NCBI RefSeq assembly: GCF_937616625.2
Contig: NC_065574.1
Coordinates: 11,162,501 to 11,226,500 of the forward strand
Reading direction: 5' to 3'
Length of the DNA stretch: 64,000 nucleotides
DNA from: Mercurialis annua
Taxonomy: Eukaryota > Streptophyta > Magnoliopsida > Malpighiales > Euphorbiaceae
Below the pieces are notes generated by a model. That model did no database searches. It was not told the DNA's origin and saw only the letters and a list, made by a program, of their open reading frames with translations. Both the position numbers and the translations under genes were made by a program. Of this stretch, positions 11,501 to 26,500 are shown one piece after another (within the stretch, counting starts at the first letter, position 1; each line of letters opens with the position of its first letter).

Positions 11501-14500
11501 AACGCACTTTATAAATGTTCTTGCAGGAAGTTACGTAAAAGACAGGACCATGTCAAAATAATCTATTAAAGACCTAACTAACTACTATAAAAACTAAAAA
11601 GTATGCAGTGAAAAAAACAAAGGAACTTGCTATTCAAACAATGCAAAGTTTGGTATATGTCTTAAGTTTTTCCGGTTCAATGTCTATTATTTGCTTGGTT
11701 TGGACACTCTAAAAATCATAAAGCTATGCTTTGAAGAAGATCAAAATTGGTAGTTACATGAATAAAATGCTTTCTTTCTTGCGACTAAATGCTTTTTGTT
11801 TGTGTAGCATAAGCAATCTGGATTGCTCATCCTACTTCTGCAACTGGCCCAAGAGCTGCACTTAGAGAGCACTGAATATGTTTTTCTCACTCTTGACCTT
11901 CTTTGTCGAATGGTGTCCTTTAGCACGGTAATTTTTTATCTTTAGTACTTTATTTTTGATTTGTAGATAATCTATTGAACAGTTGAGACTTGGTGTATGA
12001 TATCTTGTTAAAATGACTAGGTCTGGTCTAATGCCTTCTCAAAATGTTTATCTGCAGGCTGTAACTTTTTCGCTAATGGACCTTGGCAACTCATATTATT
12101 TTCAAGATGCTGGAATGACTCAACAGATGGAAAGGGACTCATGGTAATTAACTGGCACAACTTGTTTAGCCTTTATTCAGGCGATGCTATATGTTTCTTG
12201 TTTTCTAGCTCCATTATGATTCAATCCTTTATTAACCTTATCTCTGACTCTGTTTGGTTCTTTCATATCCTCTTTTCGATCTACTTTTTCTGTTTTGTTC
12301 AATGCAGGGTGGTTGAGATTATTTGTGCAGTCATAAAAAAATCATCTCTTAGTTCTTCTGGTGCTACAATCATGTCTATGGGTGTCAGTACTTTGGCAAA
12401 GATGTTGAAGTGGTAAGGCTCTGTTGTTTTGGGTTAGTTTCTGCTTGATCATGTCTTTTTATAGTCATTTGTATGTGCTTCTCTTTTTCTTTTAACTCAC
12501 TACCTAATTTTTTTATGAAATTCTTGGAACACATAGTTATTGTCCTATGAAGCATATGTTTTCAAGAGAATCTCACAGTTGCAATCGAGTCATACAATGT
12601 ATTAATATTTTCCCTTCTTGGGTAGTGCTCCAACTCATGTTGCTGCTGTTGCTCTGAGATCAAATGTATTTGAGATGAATTTAAAGACGAGTGTGTACGA
12701 TGTTGGCTATGATGGCTTATCAAGGTAAGCACTAGGATCAACTGAGCTCTACATTTAACTGTCGTAGTGACATTCTTGAGACACCATTGAAGCATGTTTA
12801 TGTTGAAAGAATATGATTTTGATTTGTCGTTAAATGTTCCCGACTTCTCTGTATTGCAACACGATCATTTTCATATGGTTTTTCGCTTGTTCCATGGGGG
12901 AAGATTGTCTCTATGTGATCAATTTTTCTTATGTGATGTAAAAGGATATTACTACCATTCCATTTTTGTTATGCTTTTATCAGGATTGATTTATTGCCTA
13001 ATGTACAAAGCTCTTAATTATGGCTGGGTACGTATTCAACTCACCAATCCTGGGTTTATAATTAGCAGTTTAATATTGTCCACATTGAGGGTTTGTATTC
13101 TTGAGTTCCTCTTCTTTGAGCTTCGCTCTCAGCTAATAGGATCATTAGATATGAGAACGTTAACCTTCTTCCTTGTTCATTTATTTGTTGTTGTTTTTTG
13201 TTGTTGTTGATGCTACTGTTGCTGTTAAGTAGATTTGGCTGTTAATGATTGCTGGTTGCTTCTATTTACTTTGGCTCTTTGCCTGGAGCTCACTTTTTAT
13301 CTGGTGAATTGTGCTTTTCAACTGTTCTATTGCTATTCTTCTAGTGACTCTGTTATCTATCTCTATGACATGTTGTCTAGTGGGTCATGGTTGGTATCCG
13401 GGAAACTGGCAAAGATGCTCTTAATCGATGCTGAGCTGAATGACAATGAGAACCCATTAGCAATTTCAGGTATAGTTGTATACAGTTCCTGCCCTTCATT
13501 TCTATTATGGTTATCTTATATTGTTTTGCACATCACGTCCTTTTGTATTGGCATATGTGTACTTAGACATTTTTAAGATATAACTTTTACTGGTGTTGTT
13601 GATATTTTTCTGTCATATTTTCATAAATTGACCACTGGATGGACTACGTTACTAATCATGTAATCATGTACTATCTTAGCATTCATATGGCACATTTGTA
13701 TGCAGTCTTCCCCTTGCATTTAGCAAAAAGACTGTTTCCACACCTCAAATTTTTAACGTACAGGTCTAAAATTTAATATGCATGCATGCATCATTTTAAT
13801 TTACTACCCTCTTGTGTGTTTGCATGGAACTGCTGTATTTGTGGTATATCTTAATGGATGAATCATGGGTGCGCTTGTTGATTATGCTTTGGACAATGAC
13901 TAGTATTGGGTGATGCATAAACCGGCCCAACTATTTCAAACTAAATCAAATTGGACCGCAACCTGCCATTTTGATGTGGTTATGGTCATGTTTGAAAATT
14001 TTGAACTTTTCCTTCTAAAATCACAAAAACAAACTGAAATTTTCTGCCTATGCTTACGACACATAAAACGACATGCTTGTTATGTTGATATTTCATTTTG
14101 CATGATTTAGCTTTTATCTACATACTTGGTTAAATTCCCAGACTCTTATTCTTTCATTTATAATTTAGACTGCACCACAATTTCAAAATTATAAGGAGAT
14201 TTTCAGACTTTGTAATATAATTTTGAAATAGATTGACAAGTAAATTTATGTTATAAGTCTTACAAATTTTCGGATGATGTATTCTTTGGAATTCTTAATT
14301 ATGAGTTTGTTTCAAATTGAACTGCAAATTTAGAATGTAAAAAGAAAAGTAAATAAACTATAGGTTCAACAGAAAGGCGAAACTGCCAACAGATACCCAA
14401 GCCATGATTGGTGGTTTGAACAATTTGATTACTTTGGTTCAGTTTTTAATATTTCTGAGTTGAATGTCTCCTCCAAAGAACCAAACAAAATTATGTAAGC

Positions 14501-17500
14501 CCCTGGTTTTTCATTTTCTATATTTATGTGAATTACTCTCTCTGTGAACACTTGCTTCGTGGAGGAATGCTATTAGTGTATTAAATTTTGCTGCTTCGTA
14601 TCACTCATGAATTTTAGCTTCTTTTTTCCCATTCAAATGCATGGATTGTTTTTGTTAACCTGGCATGTCCATGACACTGTTGTTTGCCATCTTACCAATT
14701 TATCATGTGAGCACCATTTTGATAACATAATCTGTAGTTGTTAATTCATGTAGTTAATTTCTTTTTATTGATATTTTTACATTTGTTTGATTATAGATTG
14801 CAGCTTAAATCTCATCCTTTTTATTTTTAAAATTTTTAATCCTAGTTTTATGCTTTTTAGAGTGACTTGCATATTATAACTCATTGCAGTGCTGGAGTTT
14901 ACCATGCAGCTGGTGGAGACAAGATTGAATAATGATCTTGTTCTAGCTTTAGCTGTTTTCTCGTTGCAGTTTATTTTAATCAATCATGAGTACTGGAAAT
15001 ACAGGGTGAAACATGTTAGATGGAAAGTAACATTGAAGGTATTCGTTTCTTTCTGATTCTATCTCCATTTTTTGTTTTATGCTTATGAGCTGTCATCCTC
15101 AATATCTTTACAGGTCTAAGTATTCTTGATATCCTGCTGAGAGTTTTTCCTCTGTTACATTGGTTAATGCCTTAATGGTCTGTCAGCTTTAGCTAGCATT
15201 TTGAATGCTCCTGTTAGAGATAATAAAACCTTAGATGGAGGCTCATCTAACGATATGACCTTTTGGGTTGATTTGTTTTTGACATGGTATAAGGACCTGT
15301 ATGATTAAAAGGTCTAGAGTTTGATTCTTGGCAACTTCATTTGATTGTTTAAATATTTGAATACAAGGTAAGGTGAGTCTATACTTATTCACGCTTCAAG
15401 TCCAATAAACATTTGCATGGGGATGCTTGTTAGAGATAATAAAACAATAGTTGGAGCATCTTGTAATAGTTTGAGTTTTTGGATTGATTGGTTATTTGAC
15501 ACCAAACAGTTATTAATAGTGTTTGGTAAGTACTCTATAAAAGCTAGCGTTTGAAATTCCTAGTGCTAGCATTTAAATTTAACTTTAAACAAAAGCTAGA
15601 GATTCCAGCTTTAAAACGAAAGCTACCTTTTTAAGCCTTAACAAGATAAAATAGTATTTTCCCTTACCTTTATTACTATTATTTATCAGCTATAAAAATA
15701 TACATACAAATTATAGTCTTAAATATTAAAATTCCTTTTTGTATTCTTGATAAATTTGTACATATTAGTAAGAAATAAAAAAAAATTCCATTTAACAATA
15801 TAACTTTGTTATTGAAAATCTGATTTTTTTTTATTTATATTATAATTTAAAACATTAATTTTGATAAATTTGATTTGTTGATGTACTTGAGTTTTCAACA
15901 CTTATACATATATTTATACATGTTATATTATTATCTTATGTCAATAATAAGAAAAATAAATATAAAAAATTAAATGCTCTTATTGGCAATTCAATGATCT
16001 AACTGCAATTCTTACATATATATTCCAAAAAATATTTAATCAATTATGACTGTAATCACTGTCACTGCTGGCCTGCTAGCCGCTGCCACTAGTTGCTGGT
16101 TTCCAACACTCGACCAAAGAGGCCCTTCTTATTAGATAAACCTACAAATAAGGGAGTTAACTTGAAGGATTAGCTGAAATTCCATGGCCAAAAGAACCAA
16201 TAAGTAGGAAAAAAAATAGAATTAGTGTCCAAAAGTCTATTCTTCCAATATGATATTTCATGATAATATATTATGTTCCTTAGGGATATGGCAAATGGAA
16301 AATGTGACTAGAGAAGCCATTTTTCTTTGGATTTTCACTTTTAATACTAGTGGGATAAATTTCTAATCATGCTTTTACTATTTAGGTGTTGGACGTGATG
16401 AAGACATGTATAATGTCTATATCATTCTCTGAAAAATTGGGTGTGACCATTCGTGATATATTACTTTGCGATTCTTCTATCCATAGTGTAATCTTCCGAC
16501 TCATCTGTACAACTAAACGTACTTTAGAGGTTAGCCAAGACCTATACCTTCTTCTATGTTTTCTTCCAGGGTTTAATTGGTCACCTTTTTTTTTTATCTT
16601 TTTCATTTATATATTTGAACAGAACCTTTATGTCAGCCGTCTTGTTGAAATAATTGAAATAGAGGAGTTTCAGCATGCTATAAGTTCTGCTTTGGATGTT
16701 CTGTGCATCATGCTCTCCAAATTTTCTGAGGTACATTGTCTGATTATCACTTCTTTTCAATGTATTGTTTGAACTCAGTTATACACACACACACACTCTT
16801 TTCCTGACTGTAGTAACAAAAAGTGTGCTTTAAGAAATCTTTATTCCTTCTCTTAAGTGAGCAAAGCTAGTTGAGCCCATTAAGTGCTAATCACCCATAG
16901 GAGAATTTGATATGGTTACAGGGCATCAGGCATCCTTTAATATGCTCTCTAGTTGGATTTCCAGTTAAAATACATGTTTTCTGGCTTGATTTTGTGAATT
17001 CAATTCTCATATCGTTGTGCTGTATCTTTTTCCAGGATATCTCACGTGGTCTTCCAGTCTTTCTCCAAGCAGTGCTGTCATCTTCAATTAAACCAATTCC
17101 TGTTGTTGCAGCTGTTATATCTTTGATATCATTTACTCGAAATCCTGTGAGAAAGTGCTGATGCTTAGTTATATGTTTTTTTTCCCTAGTAACTAGATAA
17201 TGCACTTCATATGCTATAACTTAATGGTTATGATTCAAATTTATCATGGAGTCTATGTACTCATATTCATGATGAATTGGTGTATTGCTGCATGCTGTTG
17301 AGGTCATGGCTTAGTTTTAAGTAGTTGAGGTAACAATCATCTTTTATAAATATTTACAGATTTTTACTTAAATTCTCTAGGCCATGATTTCCTAATGATA
17401 TATGCTTGCAAAAGCTCTCATTGTGTTATTGTCTGTGTCTTTAGCACTTGGCAAGTCAGGCAATCTTTCTTAGTGGATATTTGAGAATATTTGTAGGGGA

Positions 17501-20500
17501 CAAATGTACCAATTGTGTCTAAACTTTCTTGAATATGCTATTAAATTTTAGTATTTTTACTTTGTTTTTTCCTTGTAAAGTAATTTCATTTTTTAAAATA
17601 GTATCAAACAAGGGCTTTGACCCGTTTTTCAGTCTCTGATGTATTAAATAGGCAAATGCATGCCATCACATCTACTTAAGTGTTGCTGCCATAGTAACAA
17701 AAAAGTGATGTCCGTAGGTGTAAATGAAACACTGCATATAATGAACCTGAAATGAACAAATCACATCAGCAAATGTGAAACCCATTTTGGCTTAATGAGT
17801 AGTCTAGCGATTTGGAAACATCTAAAAGCACTCGTTTCAATATAATATTTAAAATTTGAAACACTAATTTTAAAGAAAAATATGACTAGATACATAAATG
17901 ATAGATTCAGAAAAGTTCAGACACTATTGATATTATTTTTTTGATTCTAGAAACACTTTTGTTTGGAGAACAATGAATGATGGATAGAAGTAAGGGTTAT
18001 TAGTTGGTGGATATAGGCCCTCTATAGGTCTGTAAAGACCTAGTCTCATAACCTTTTTTTTTTTACTATATATCAGTCAACAATTTTTGGATTTTCCATG
18101 CAGGCAATACAGGTAGGGGCTGCTAAGGCATTATCAACATTGTTGATTATGGCAGATTATTTACAACCATATATGTCTAGCAATCTGTGTCTCGGTCTTG
18201 ATGACGAGCAGGTTTGTGCAGCCTGACTTTTTCTGTTTGTGCACTTCTTCTCATACCTCATTTTTTCCCGTCTCTATAGATGCTTCTGACATGATTCTTG
18301 ATAAACCACTCCATTTTAGATTGCAGATTTAAGGCATTCTGTGAAAAGTACCTTATTTGAGTGTGGTGACTGGAATGGAGATCTATTCATTGCTATTGTC
18401 AATCTGCTTACCTCTGCAGCACGTCACCAGGTCCGTAATAGTATGCTGAAAATTCATGTTTAGTCTTATTAATTGTTTTCTACCTGGTAATTTACCGCAT
18501 GGCTTCCACTAGAAATCTGATACCGAACTGAAGAGTTTATGTAACGTTGGTATTTAATTGCTAGTTTTATTTCAATATTCTTAGAAAATGGAGCTTAGAG
18601 ATAGTATCTTAAACTTTTAAATAGTGTTGCTATCAATATGGATTGGTAAAATCCTTTCTGGTTCAAATAAATCTAAGTAAGATAGCAAAAGATTCTGTAG
18701 AAGAAAGTGGATAGGATCAAGACAAAATTTAAATAACTGAAACAGAAGGAATTTTCAGCTTATTACCTAGCTGTACACAGTTTGACTTGTTTACAAATAG
18801 GGAATTTTCCAACAGATTTTGTATCTAGTTTTCAAATTTATCAGTCTCTTGTTTGAGATTCTTGAGTATTTATTGAAGGTCTGTTAAGAAGTGTAATGTC
18901 TTCAACACTGTTCATCTTTTAAGATGTGTGATTGGCTGGAGCAAATCACTAACATTCTCTAGATTCAGCTTGTTGCCACTATGATTTTCATCTGGATACC
19001 AATTTATGAGTCTGAAGCCTTGTTGTGCCACTTGTTTGGGTCATCTTTTGCTTTCTTAAAGTTGTATCTTTGGTTTTTCCACTTATTGTTTGCTTATGGC
19101 TGGTTTCTTCTATGCAGCCTCCTTTTCTTGTTGCGGTTGTAGCTTTGAAAGCTGACACTGAATTCCAATCGACTAATGCCGGTGACACAAAGCAGTCAAG
19201 TAGTGAAACTTCTAATGCCCCCCTGCCTTCTCATAAATCAAGTCTTCTTGATGAAATTATGCGATATATAGAAAAAGCTAGTGATTTTATTAACAGGTTT
19301 GTTTAGAAAGGATTTGATCTGTGATTTTTTTTGTCGATCAATTAATTAGCTGATGTAATCCTCAAAAACCAAGGGTTATTAAAGTAACTGCGAATTTACA
19401 GCTCAAAGAAATGAGAAATTGAATCATTCAGAGGATATTGAATTATACCGAGATAGGGGCTTAGGGAAAAGAGAGGGGAAAGAAAGTAATTACTAGTGAA
19501 AAAGTGGAGAGACATGTATATTCCAGTAGTAGAATTTTCTCAAGTGGCTACAAAATTTTATTCCCTGCTTGTTTGGTATTTGAGATTGTCAAATTACCAA
19601 TTCACCCAAAAGTTCAAGCTGTTGGGGGAGGCTCCAACAATAGTAATTTTTTAATAGATATGATTAAACTTTATGTTTTTACTTCATAATTTGTGATTCT
19701 CTCTTTCTCCAGCAATCCCCGTGCACTGCTAGTTGTGCTTGATTTTCTGAAGGCATTGTGGCAAGGGGCTGTTCACTATATAAATATTTTGGAGTGTTTA
19801 AGGAATTCTAAAGTGTTCTGGAAGCATCTTACCGGCTGTATTTCGTTAGTTACTAGCTCAAAAACTTCTATGCTTGAAAATTTGAGCACAGATGAGGCTC
19901 AACTCTTAGCGTACAAGAACTGTTGTCAATCTGTCATATTGGAAATAATGGCATATGAGATTTTTCTGGAGAAAAAGTTATTACATGTCGAGCCTCTAAT
20001 AAAAGAAGCCACTCAGCCTAAGAACAGTACAGGAAATTTAAAATCTGCAAGTGATTGTGAGTTGAAGGATATCTTGTCAAGTTGGTGTGACATGTCTATT
20101 CTGGGAAATTTAGTCAAATCATGTACTTCTTGCGAATATGACAATGAAATTTCTTATCGTGCGAAGGTGAACATTTCAACTTCCCTCCATCTCCTTTTTT
20201 CACCCTTTTATTTAAAGGGGAAGTGGTGGTTTGTTGCTGCTTTGACCACAAATTGTTGGATTGAACACTGTTTTCCCTCTCATTTGACTGCTTTTGTCCA
20301 TTTAGGATTTATTAAGAATAATGTGATTATAGTCTTATCGTCTGCAAGTTTCAGGTTGCTACCAGCTTGTTTCTTGTCCATGTGATGGGGAAATTAGATT
20401 CTGGCAATGCTGGAAGTTTGTCTTTATCATTACTTGAGAAGATCCAGGTCACTTTAAAAAATGTATGTCCTCTCTACATTGTCTACTGATTTTTTCTCAA

Positions 20501-23500
20501 CTGTGCCAATTTTTAATTATTGATTGCTATCTGGCAATCCCTTCGAGGGCTCCTTCAAATTTCTTTAAAGAAAAATAAACTTTTTGCATCCAGTTTTCTC
20601 CTTATGTTCAAATTTTGAGCCTACATTGCAATTTTTCCCCTCTTAACAGCTAATCTGCCAGCCTGCCTTTTCTGAACTGTTGGCTCAATACTCGCAACGG
20701 GGTTACAGGTATGTGCGCATATACATGTAACTTTTCATTTTGAACTTTTTTGAAATTTGCTGCTTATAACCAGGGAGTCTATTTCATAGGACAAGTGTTG
20801 TAAATAATAGTATTATAAGTGATATAGACATAATCTTTTGGACTTTTTTATAAGAGTTAATTCCATATAAAATCACCACCTTTACATGTTTTTTCATTTT
20901 AATCACGTCCTTTAAAAAGTGTCAAATAAAATCATGACCTTTTATTTTTTTGCAAATCTATCACGAATGTGAAAATTCGGTGTATCTTTGTTGATTTGAC
21001 AACCGGAATCAACAAGAAAAGAGTAAGAGGAATGTATTTTGTGTGTTAATAGGGCATTAGTCAAATTAAAACATTTATTTGGGAGGAAAAAGACATCGAA
21101 TTTTACTCATCGATGATAGATTTGCAAAAAAATGAAAGCTGATGATTTTATTTGACACTTTTTAAAGAACGTAATTAAAATGAAAAAACGTGTAAAGGTG
21201 GTGATTTTATATGGAATTAACCCTTTTTATAAATGTAGTTATCTTGTTGGATTGAGTTGGTTTTATTTGGGCAATACTGTTTTGAGATCTGATTCTTATG
21301 TTTTATTCTTCCATTAAATTTAAATTCAGATCTATGCTTTCATTAAAACTAAAAGACTTTATTCATTTGGAATGTACCTCCGGCTGCTACCGAAAGTAAT
21401 GTAATTTACGGGTAATTGATTCTAGAGGTCACTGTACTTTTCAAGAATTGCAAAATGGTGACCGAACTTCAAAACGTCACAAAATGGTTACTAAACTTTT
21501 AAATATGTGATTTTTGGAGGTTTTAAAGTGTTTTACGGTGAAATTATACATATGTAGTAATCAAAATTTGATTATTTATGACAAATAATACCTTATATTT
21601 TATATATACACACAATCAACAAAACATTGACTCGAAATATTTTTTTTCAGTGACCAAAAATCCTTCTATCATAACATAACCAAATAGTATAGTAACTAAA
21701 ATGTTACGTTTTGAAGTTCGGTCACCATTTTGTAATTTTTGAAAACTATAGTGACCTCCAAAATCAATTACCCGTAATTTACGTATAAGTTTCTGCAGTT
21801 ATTTATCATGTACAACTTCTAAGTAACTCTTATTCTTTTTGTTACTTTCTGAGTTTCCGTGAGATGATTGCTACATACATGTACTGCATATTGCTTGATA
21901 TGCATACTCGCTCTCTTTCCTCACTTGATAATTGGTATTAGTAAGGCACAACTGTTCATGTAGGCTTTGGATACTAGTATGCACTTTATTGTTTTTGTGT
22001 TGACGTCGAATGATACATTACTTTTATTAAACTGTCAAATAACCAATCCACCCGAAAGGTCAAGCTATTAGGTGAGGCTCCGACTATAGTTTTATTATCT
22101 TAACACGTCCTTGCATGGAAATGTCTATTGGGCTTGAAGTGTGAACAGCAAGCACACATGCCCATCTTACCTTGTGCTTAAATATTTAATTAATCAAATG
22201 AGGTTGCCAAGGATTGAACTCTAAACCTTTCCTTTTGATATAGAAAGTCTGATACCATGTAACTACATAAAGATAAAATTGAATTTCTTGTATTATGTAT
22301 TCGCCAATTGTATAGTTATATATACACGTTAAGAATTCCTTTTATAGAAGGGAATCATTTGCAGTTAAAATACAATCAATCAGCCTATAATTTAGCACTA
22401 ATCACTTCCTATTATTATATTAGCTTCCTAATGTACTTTATACAATCTGTAACATTTACCAACACCTCTGTCCTCACATGCTTAGCTTGGCTATCTTCCA
22501 ATACCTTGCTATCTGTTTAATTAATCTTTGTCAAGTCTAGAAAATGCTGTTGTTGCATCCAACTCAATTTTTTCATAATTGTTCAACTTTCATTTCAGTG
22601 AAGGAAGAGAACTAAAAAGTCTGATTCTTAATGATCTCTATTATCATTTACAAGGGGAACTTGAAGGCCGTAAAATGGGTCCTGGGCCGTTCAGAGAACT
22701 CTTCCTGTATTTAGTTGAATCAAAATGTTTGCACTATCAACATAGGTACAAGGATGATGGTTTTTCAGATGTTAAAAATATCTACTTGTATGATCTCATT
22801 CGGATACGAATAGAGTTGGGACTTGATATGTGGGATTATACTGGATGGAAAGAATACAAAGCAGTTGCAGAAACTATGCTAGATTACATGCAGCAAGTGA
22901 ATTCAATGGTTATGCTTTCAAATTCAAAGCTCTCTATACTGAAAGCATTGATTACTGTCTTGACCACATATGAAGACAATGTAAGTATCAAATTCTTCTT
23001 GGCTTTTACAGCAATTGATATTTTCCATATCAAGTCTTGAGAGTTATGAATTGGATAAAGTTATTTTCTCTTATGTTCGGTACTTAAGTGTAACTTATAC
23101 TTTTGATGTTAATTAGCTAAAGTTGTGAGAGAGATTGTCTAAATGGTGTTATCTTCAGTATTCAAGGACAACTTTTATTTTGATGTTAATTAGAATCTAG
23201 AATTTTGGGAGAGATTGTCCAGATGGTATTTTGGAAGTAATTAAAGAGTTTAGTTGGGAGTCTTCTCATTAATCTCCTCCTTATGCAGTAATGTGTAAAC
23301 CCTCGATGGGAAATTGCCCTACAACTGATGCAAATATCACCACTTATTTAGAATAGATCTGATTACCTCTTCGAATATTCTTTTTCGAAGTTTGGTATCA
23401 GTTTTGATTTAAAGTTAAACATTATTTTTATCCTGGGATGAGCTTCATATGTTCTTTCAACAGGATGTTGAAAGAAGCCATATGTGCTACCAATGCTTGC

Positions 23501-26500
23501 CTTTTTACTTATTAGAAGAATGGTTGTCCAATTCATGTACATATTTTTTTTAGGCTAAAACCATTCTAGAGTCCTTGTACTATAAGCTTTGTTTTTTCAC
23601 TTGGTCCTTAGCAAATATTTTGGATTTAAGTAGTCCCTTGGCTATTTATTTTGTACACATATGGTCGTTTTAGGCATAAAACGTCGTCGTTTCATGCCAT
23701 TTAAAACGGTGATGTTTTTTGTAATTCTGTCCAGAAAAGGACCATAAGTTTATAAAATAAATAGTTAAGGACTGCTTAAATTCAAAATATTTGTTAAGGA
23801 CTGTTAAAGTGGGAAATCCCACATTGGTTGTGTGTGTGAGTGGACATGTGTTTATATATTGGTTGGGCACCTCCACTTAATACCAATTGGTTTTAAGATG
23901 GAATCTAACATGGTATCAGAGCCTTGTCCATTCACACAATTTGAGTTTGGCCCGGCCCACGTGAGATTTACGTGAGGGGGGACTTTGTTGCTCGGCCCGT
24001 ACACGCTACGCGTGAGGGGGAGTGTTAAAGTGGGAAATCCCACATTGGTTGTGTGTGTGAGTGGACATGTGTTTATATATTGGTTGGGCACCTCCACTTA
24101 ATACCAATTGGTTTTAAGATGGAATCTAACAAGGACCAAGTGAAATAAAAGCTAATAGTATAGGAATTTTATGATGGGTTTAGCCATTTTTTAATCTTTG
24201 ATGCTAAAATATCTTTGTTCCATTAGAAACTATTGAAGACAAAAGTATCAGAAGTACTGTTTTGGATAAAGAAGAAAATAAAAGAGTTTTTGGTTTTAAA
24301 ACTGTGTTTTAACAATGTGTTCGATATTTCAAGCCCGAAATATCTTGTGAAACCTTACTATCAAGAGCTTGTTTGCTATATGCTCATCTCCTTTCTAAAT
24401 TTTATTTTATTTTAACTTCCTTTATTTAGATGCATCTGTTTCAGCTTTGTGTGATTTGTTTTCCACTTCTTAAAGTGATTCTTATTTACTTTCATATGAA
24501 GTTGCTGGAGAAAGAGGCTACTACCAAGGGCAAAATTTCCTATCAACTCTGTGTGTCATGCATCGACCATGTATGTCAAAGTTTCCATGTCAAGGTAGAA
24601 TCGACAACAATTCTTGATGCATCTAAAGAGACTCTTGATTACCTTTTGGCACAAGCAGAATTACTTCTCCATCTTGTAAGATCAGTTGAAGGAAGCTTGC
24701 CTTTACCTACTCTTGCACTTGTCTTGAGAACCTCAGGTTCTGGCCTTAAAGTGCTGACTGACTTCAGGTCTTCCATTAGTGGAGTTGATAAAGCAATAAA
24801 GGTTTTGCTCATGCTGCTTCTCTTTGCATTGGAGTTTAGTAAAACTTCAGATAAGGAGTCTGAAGGTTTTGCAGAGATTTCAAATGTCTGCATTAGGCTA
24901 TTGCCCACACTTTGTGAATCTTCTACTGCCAAACATTGTGGTCTGTCCTTGACAGCTGTGGACCTAATACTTAGAATTTTTTTGACACCAGAGACGTGGT
25001 TCCCTATCATACAGAAGCATCTCCAATTGCAGCATGTTATTCTGAAGCTTCAAGAAGAAATTTCTCCTTCATCCATTGCAATAAAATTGAAGTTCCTCTT
25101 AACTCTGGCATGTCTAAGAGAAGGTGCTGAAATGCTCCTTGGTGCTGGTTTTCTCTCATCTCTTCAGTTATTATTTGGCAATCTAGTCAATGATACACCT
25201 TCCACAATAAGTCTTTGCAACAATGGTTTGCCAAGGTCATCTGAAGAAGATGACAAACCTCAAAACATTTGGGGTCTTGGCTTGTCTGTAGTCACAGCAA
25301 TGGTTTGTTCTTTGAAAGACAGTTCTTGTGCTCATGTCGTGGAGAATGTAATACCATACTTATTTTCTGAGAAAGCACATGTGGTCTCTTATTATCTTGA
25401 AGCACCTGACTTTCCATCTGACAACCATGATAAAAAAAGAGCACGAGCGCAAAGGACTGAAACGTCTTTGAATGCTCTGAAGGAAACAGGGCATACTCTC
25501 ATGTTGATTTGCTCTCTAGCAAAACACAGAAATATCTGGATTAAAGCCATGAAAGAAGTGGATTCCCAGTTGAGGGAGAAAAGTATCCATCTGTTAGCCT
25601 TTGTTAGCCAAGGAATGCATCGTTTTGGTGAATCCACCGGCAGAATGGCCCCTCTCTTATATGGTCCAAGCTGCAAAGAGGAACTCGAGTGGATTGAGAA
25701 ACCATCATTTGTAAACAGCAGGAATGGATGGTTTGCACTTTCACCTATTTGTTGTGCATCAAAGGCCAAGCCTTCGAATGTCTCAGCCACCAGTACTGCT
25801 CTTGTGATCAAGAGTCGATCAATTGAAGCAGCTAGTCTTGTTTCGCCAACATATTTCTCAGACTTGGTTGCCTTGCAGATCTATAGAATCGCATTTCTAC
25901 TTTTGAAATTTCTCTGTTTAGAAGCAGAGGGCTTTGTTAAAAGGTCAGAGCAAGTTGGATTTATCGATCTTGCTCATATTCCCGAGCTTCCAATGCCTGA
26001 GATATTACATGGTTTGCAGGTAAAATATGCTTATGGTTTACTTTGTTTCTATTCTCTAAATGATGGTATTAAGGCCATGCTTGGTTTATGGAATGGAATC
26101 CACATGGAATTGAGGTTGTTTGGTTCATGGAATAGGTCCGGAATAAAATAGTTATTCCGTATAGAATAGTTATTCTTTGCTTTTCATGAAATAGTGACTC
26201 CTTGGGTTGCTATTCCATGATTTTATGAAATAAACGCTCCTCTCAGAAAGTAAAGAATTGCTATTCCATTCCTTATGGAATTTCATACTATTCCATTCAT
26301 GTACCGAACATAGCCTGAATTCCTAAGGAATAAAATAGTTATTCTTTATTTTTTGGGAGAATACTTATTCTACAAAAATCATGGAAGAATTATTCCTTGG
26401 AATTACTATTATATGAACCAAAGCAAGGAATTTTCTACTTATTGCTTACTCCATGAAGCAACGTTGCCTGAATGTTTGGGACAGTTCATACTCGAGGATA

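Noticed and set aside
12794..13576. Two open frames of 138 and 113 codons between NUP188 exons 17 and 18
   Set aside because: They lie mostly in intron 17; only 13381-13469 codes, with good splice sites and phase. The rest has AT-rich intron composition.
23911..23923. tRNA-like match
   Set aside because: Only the 13-base primer-binding site complementary to initiator tRNA-Met; no cloverleaf.
23670..24097. Two similar minus-strand frames (68 and 81 codons)
   Set aside because: They are the same LTR read twice in the TRIM; not genes.
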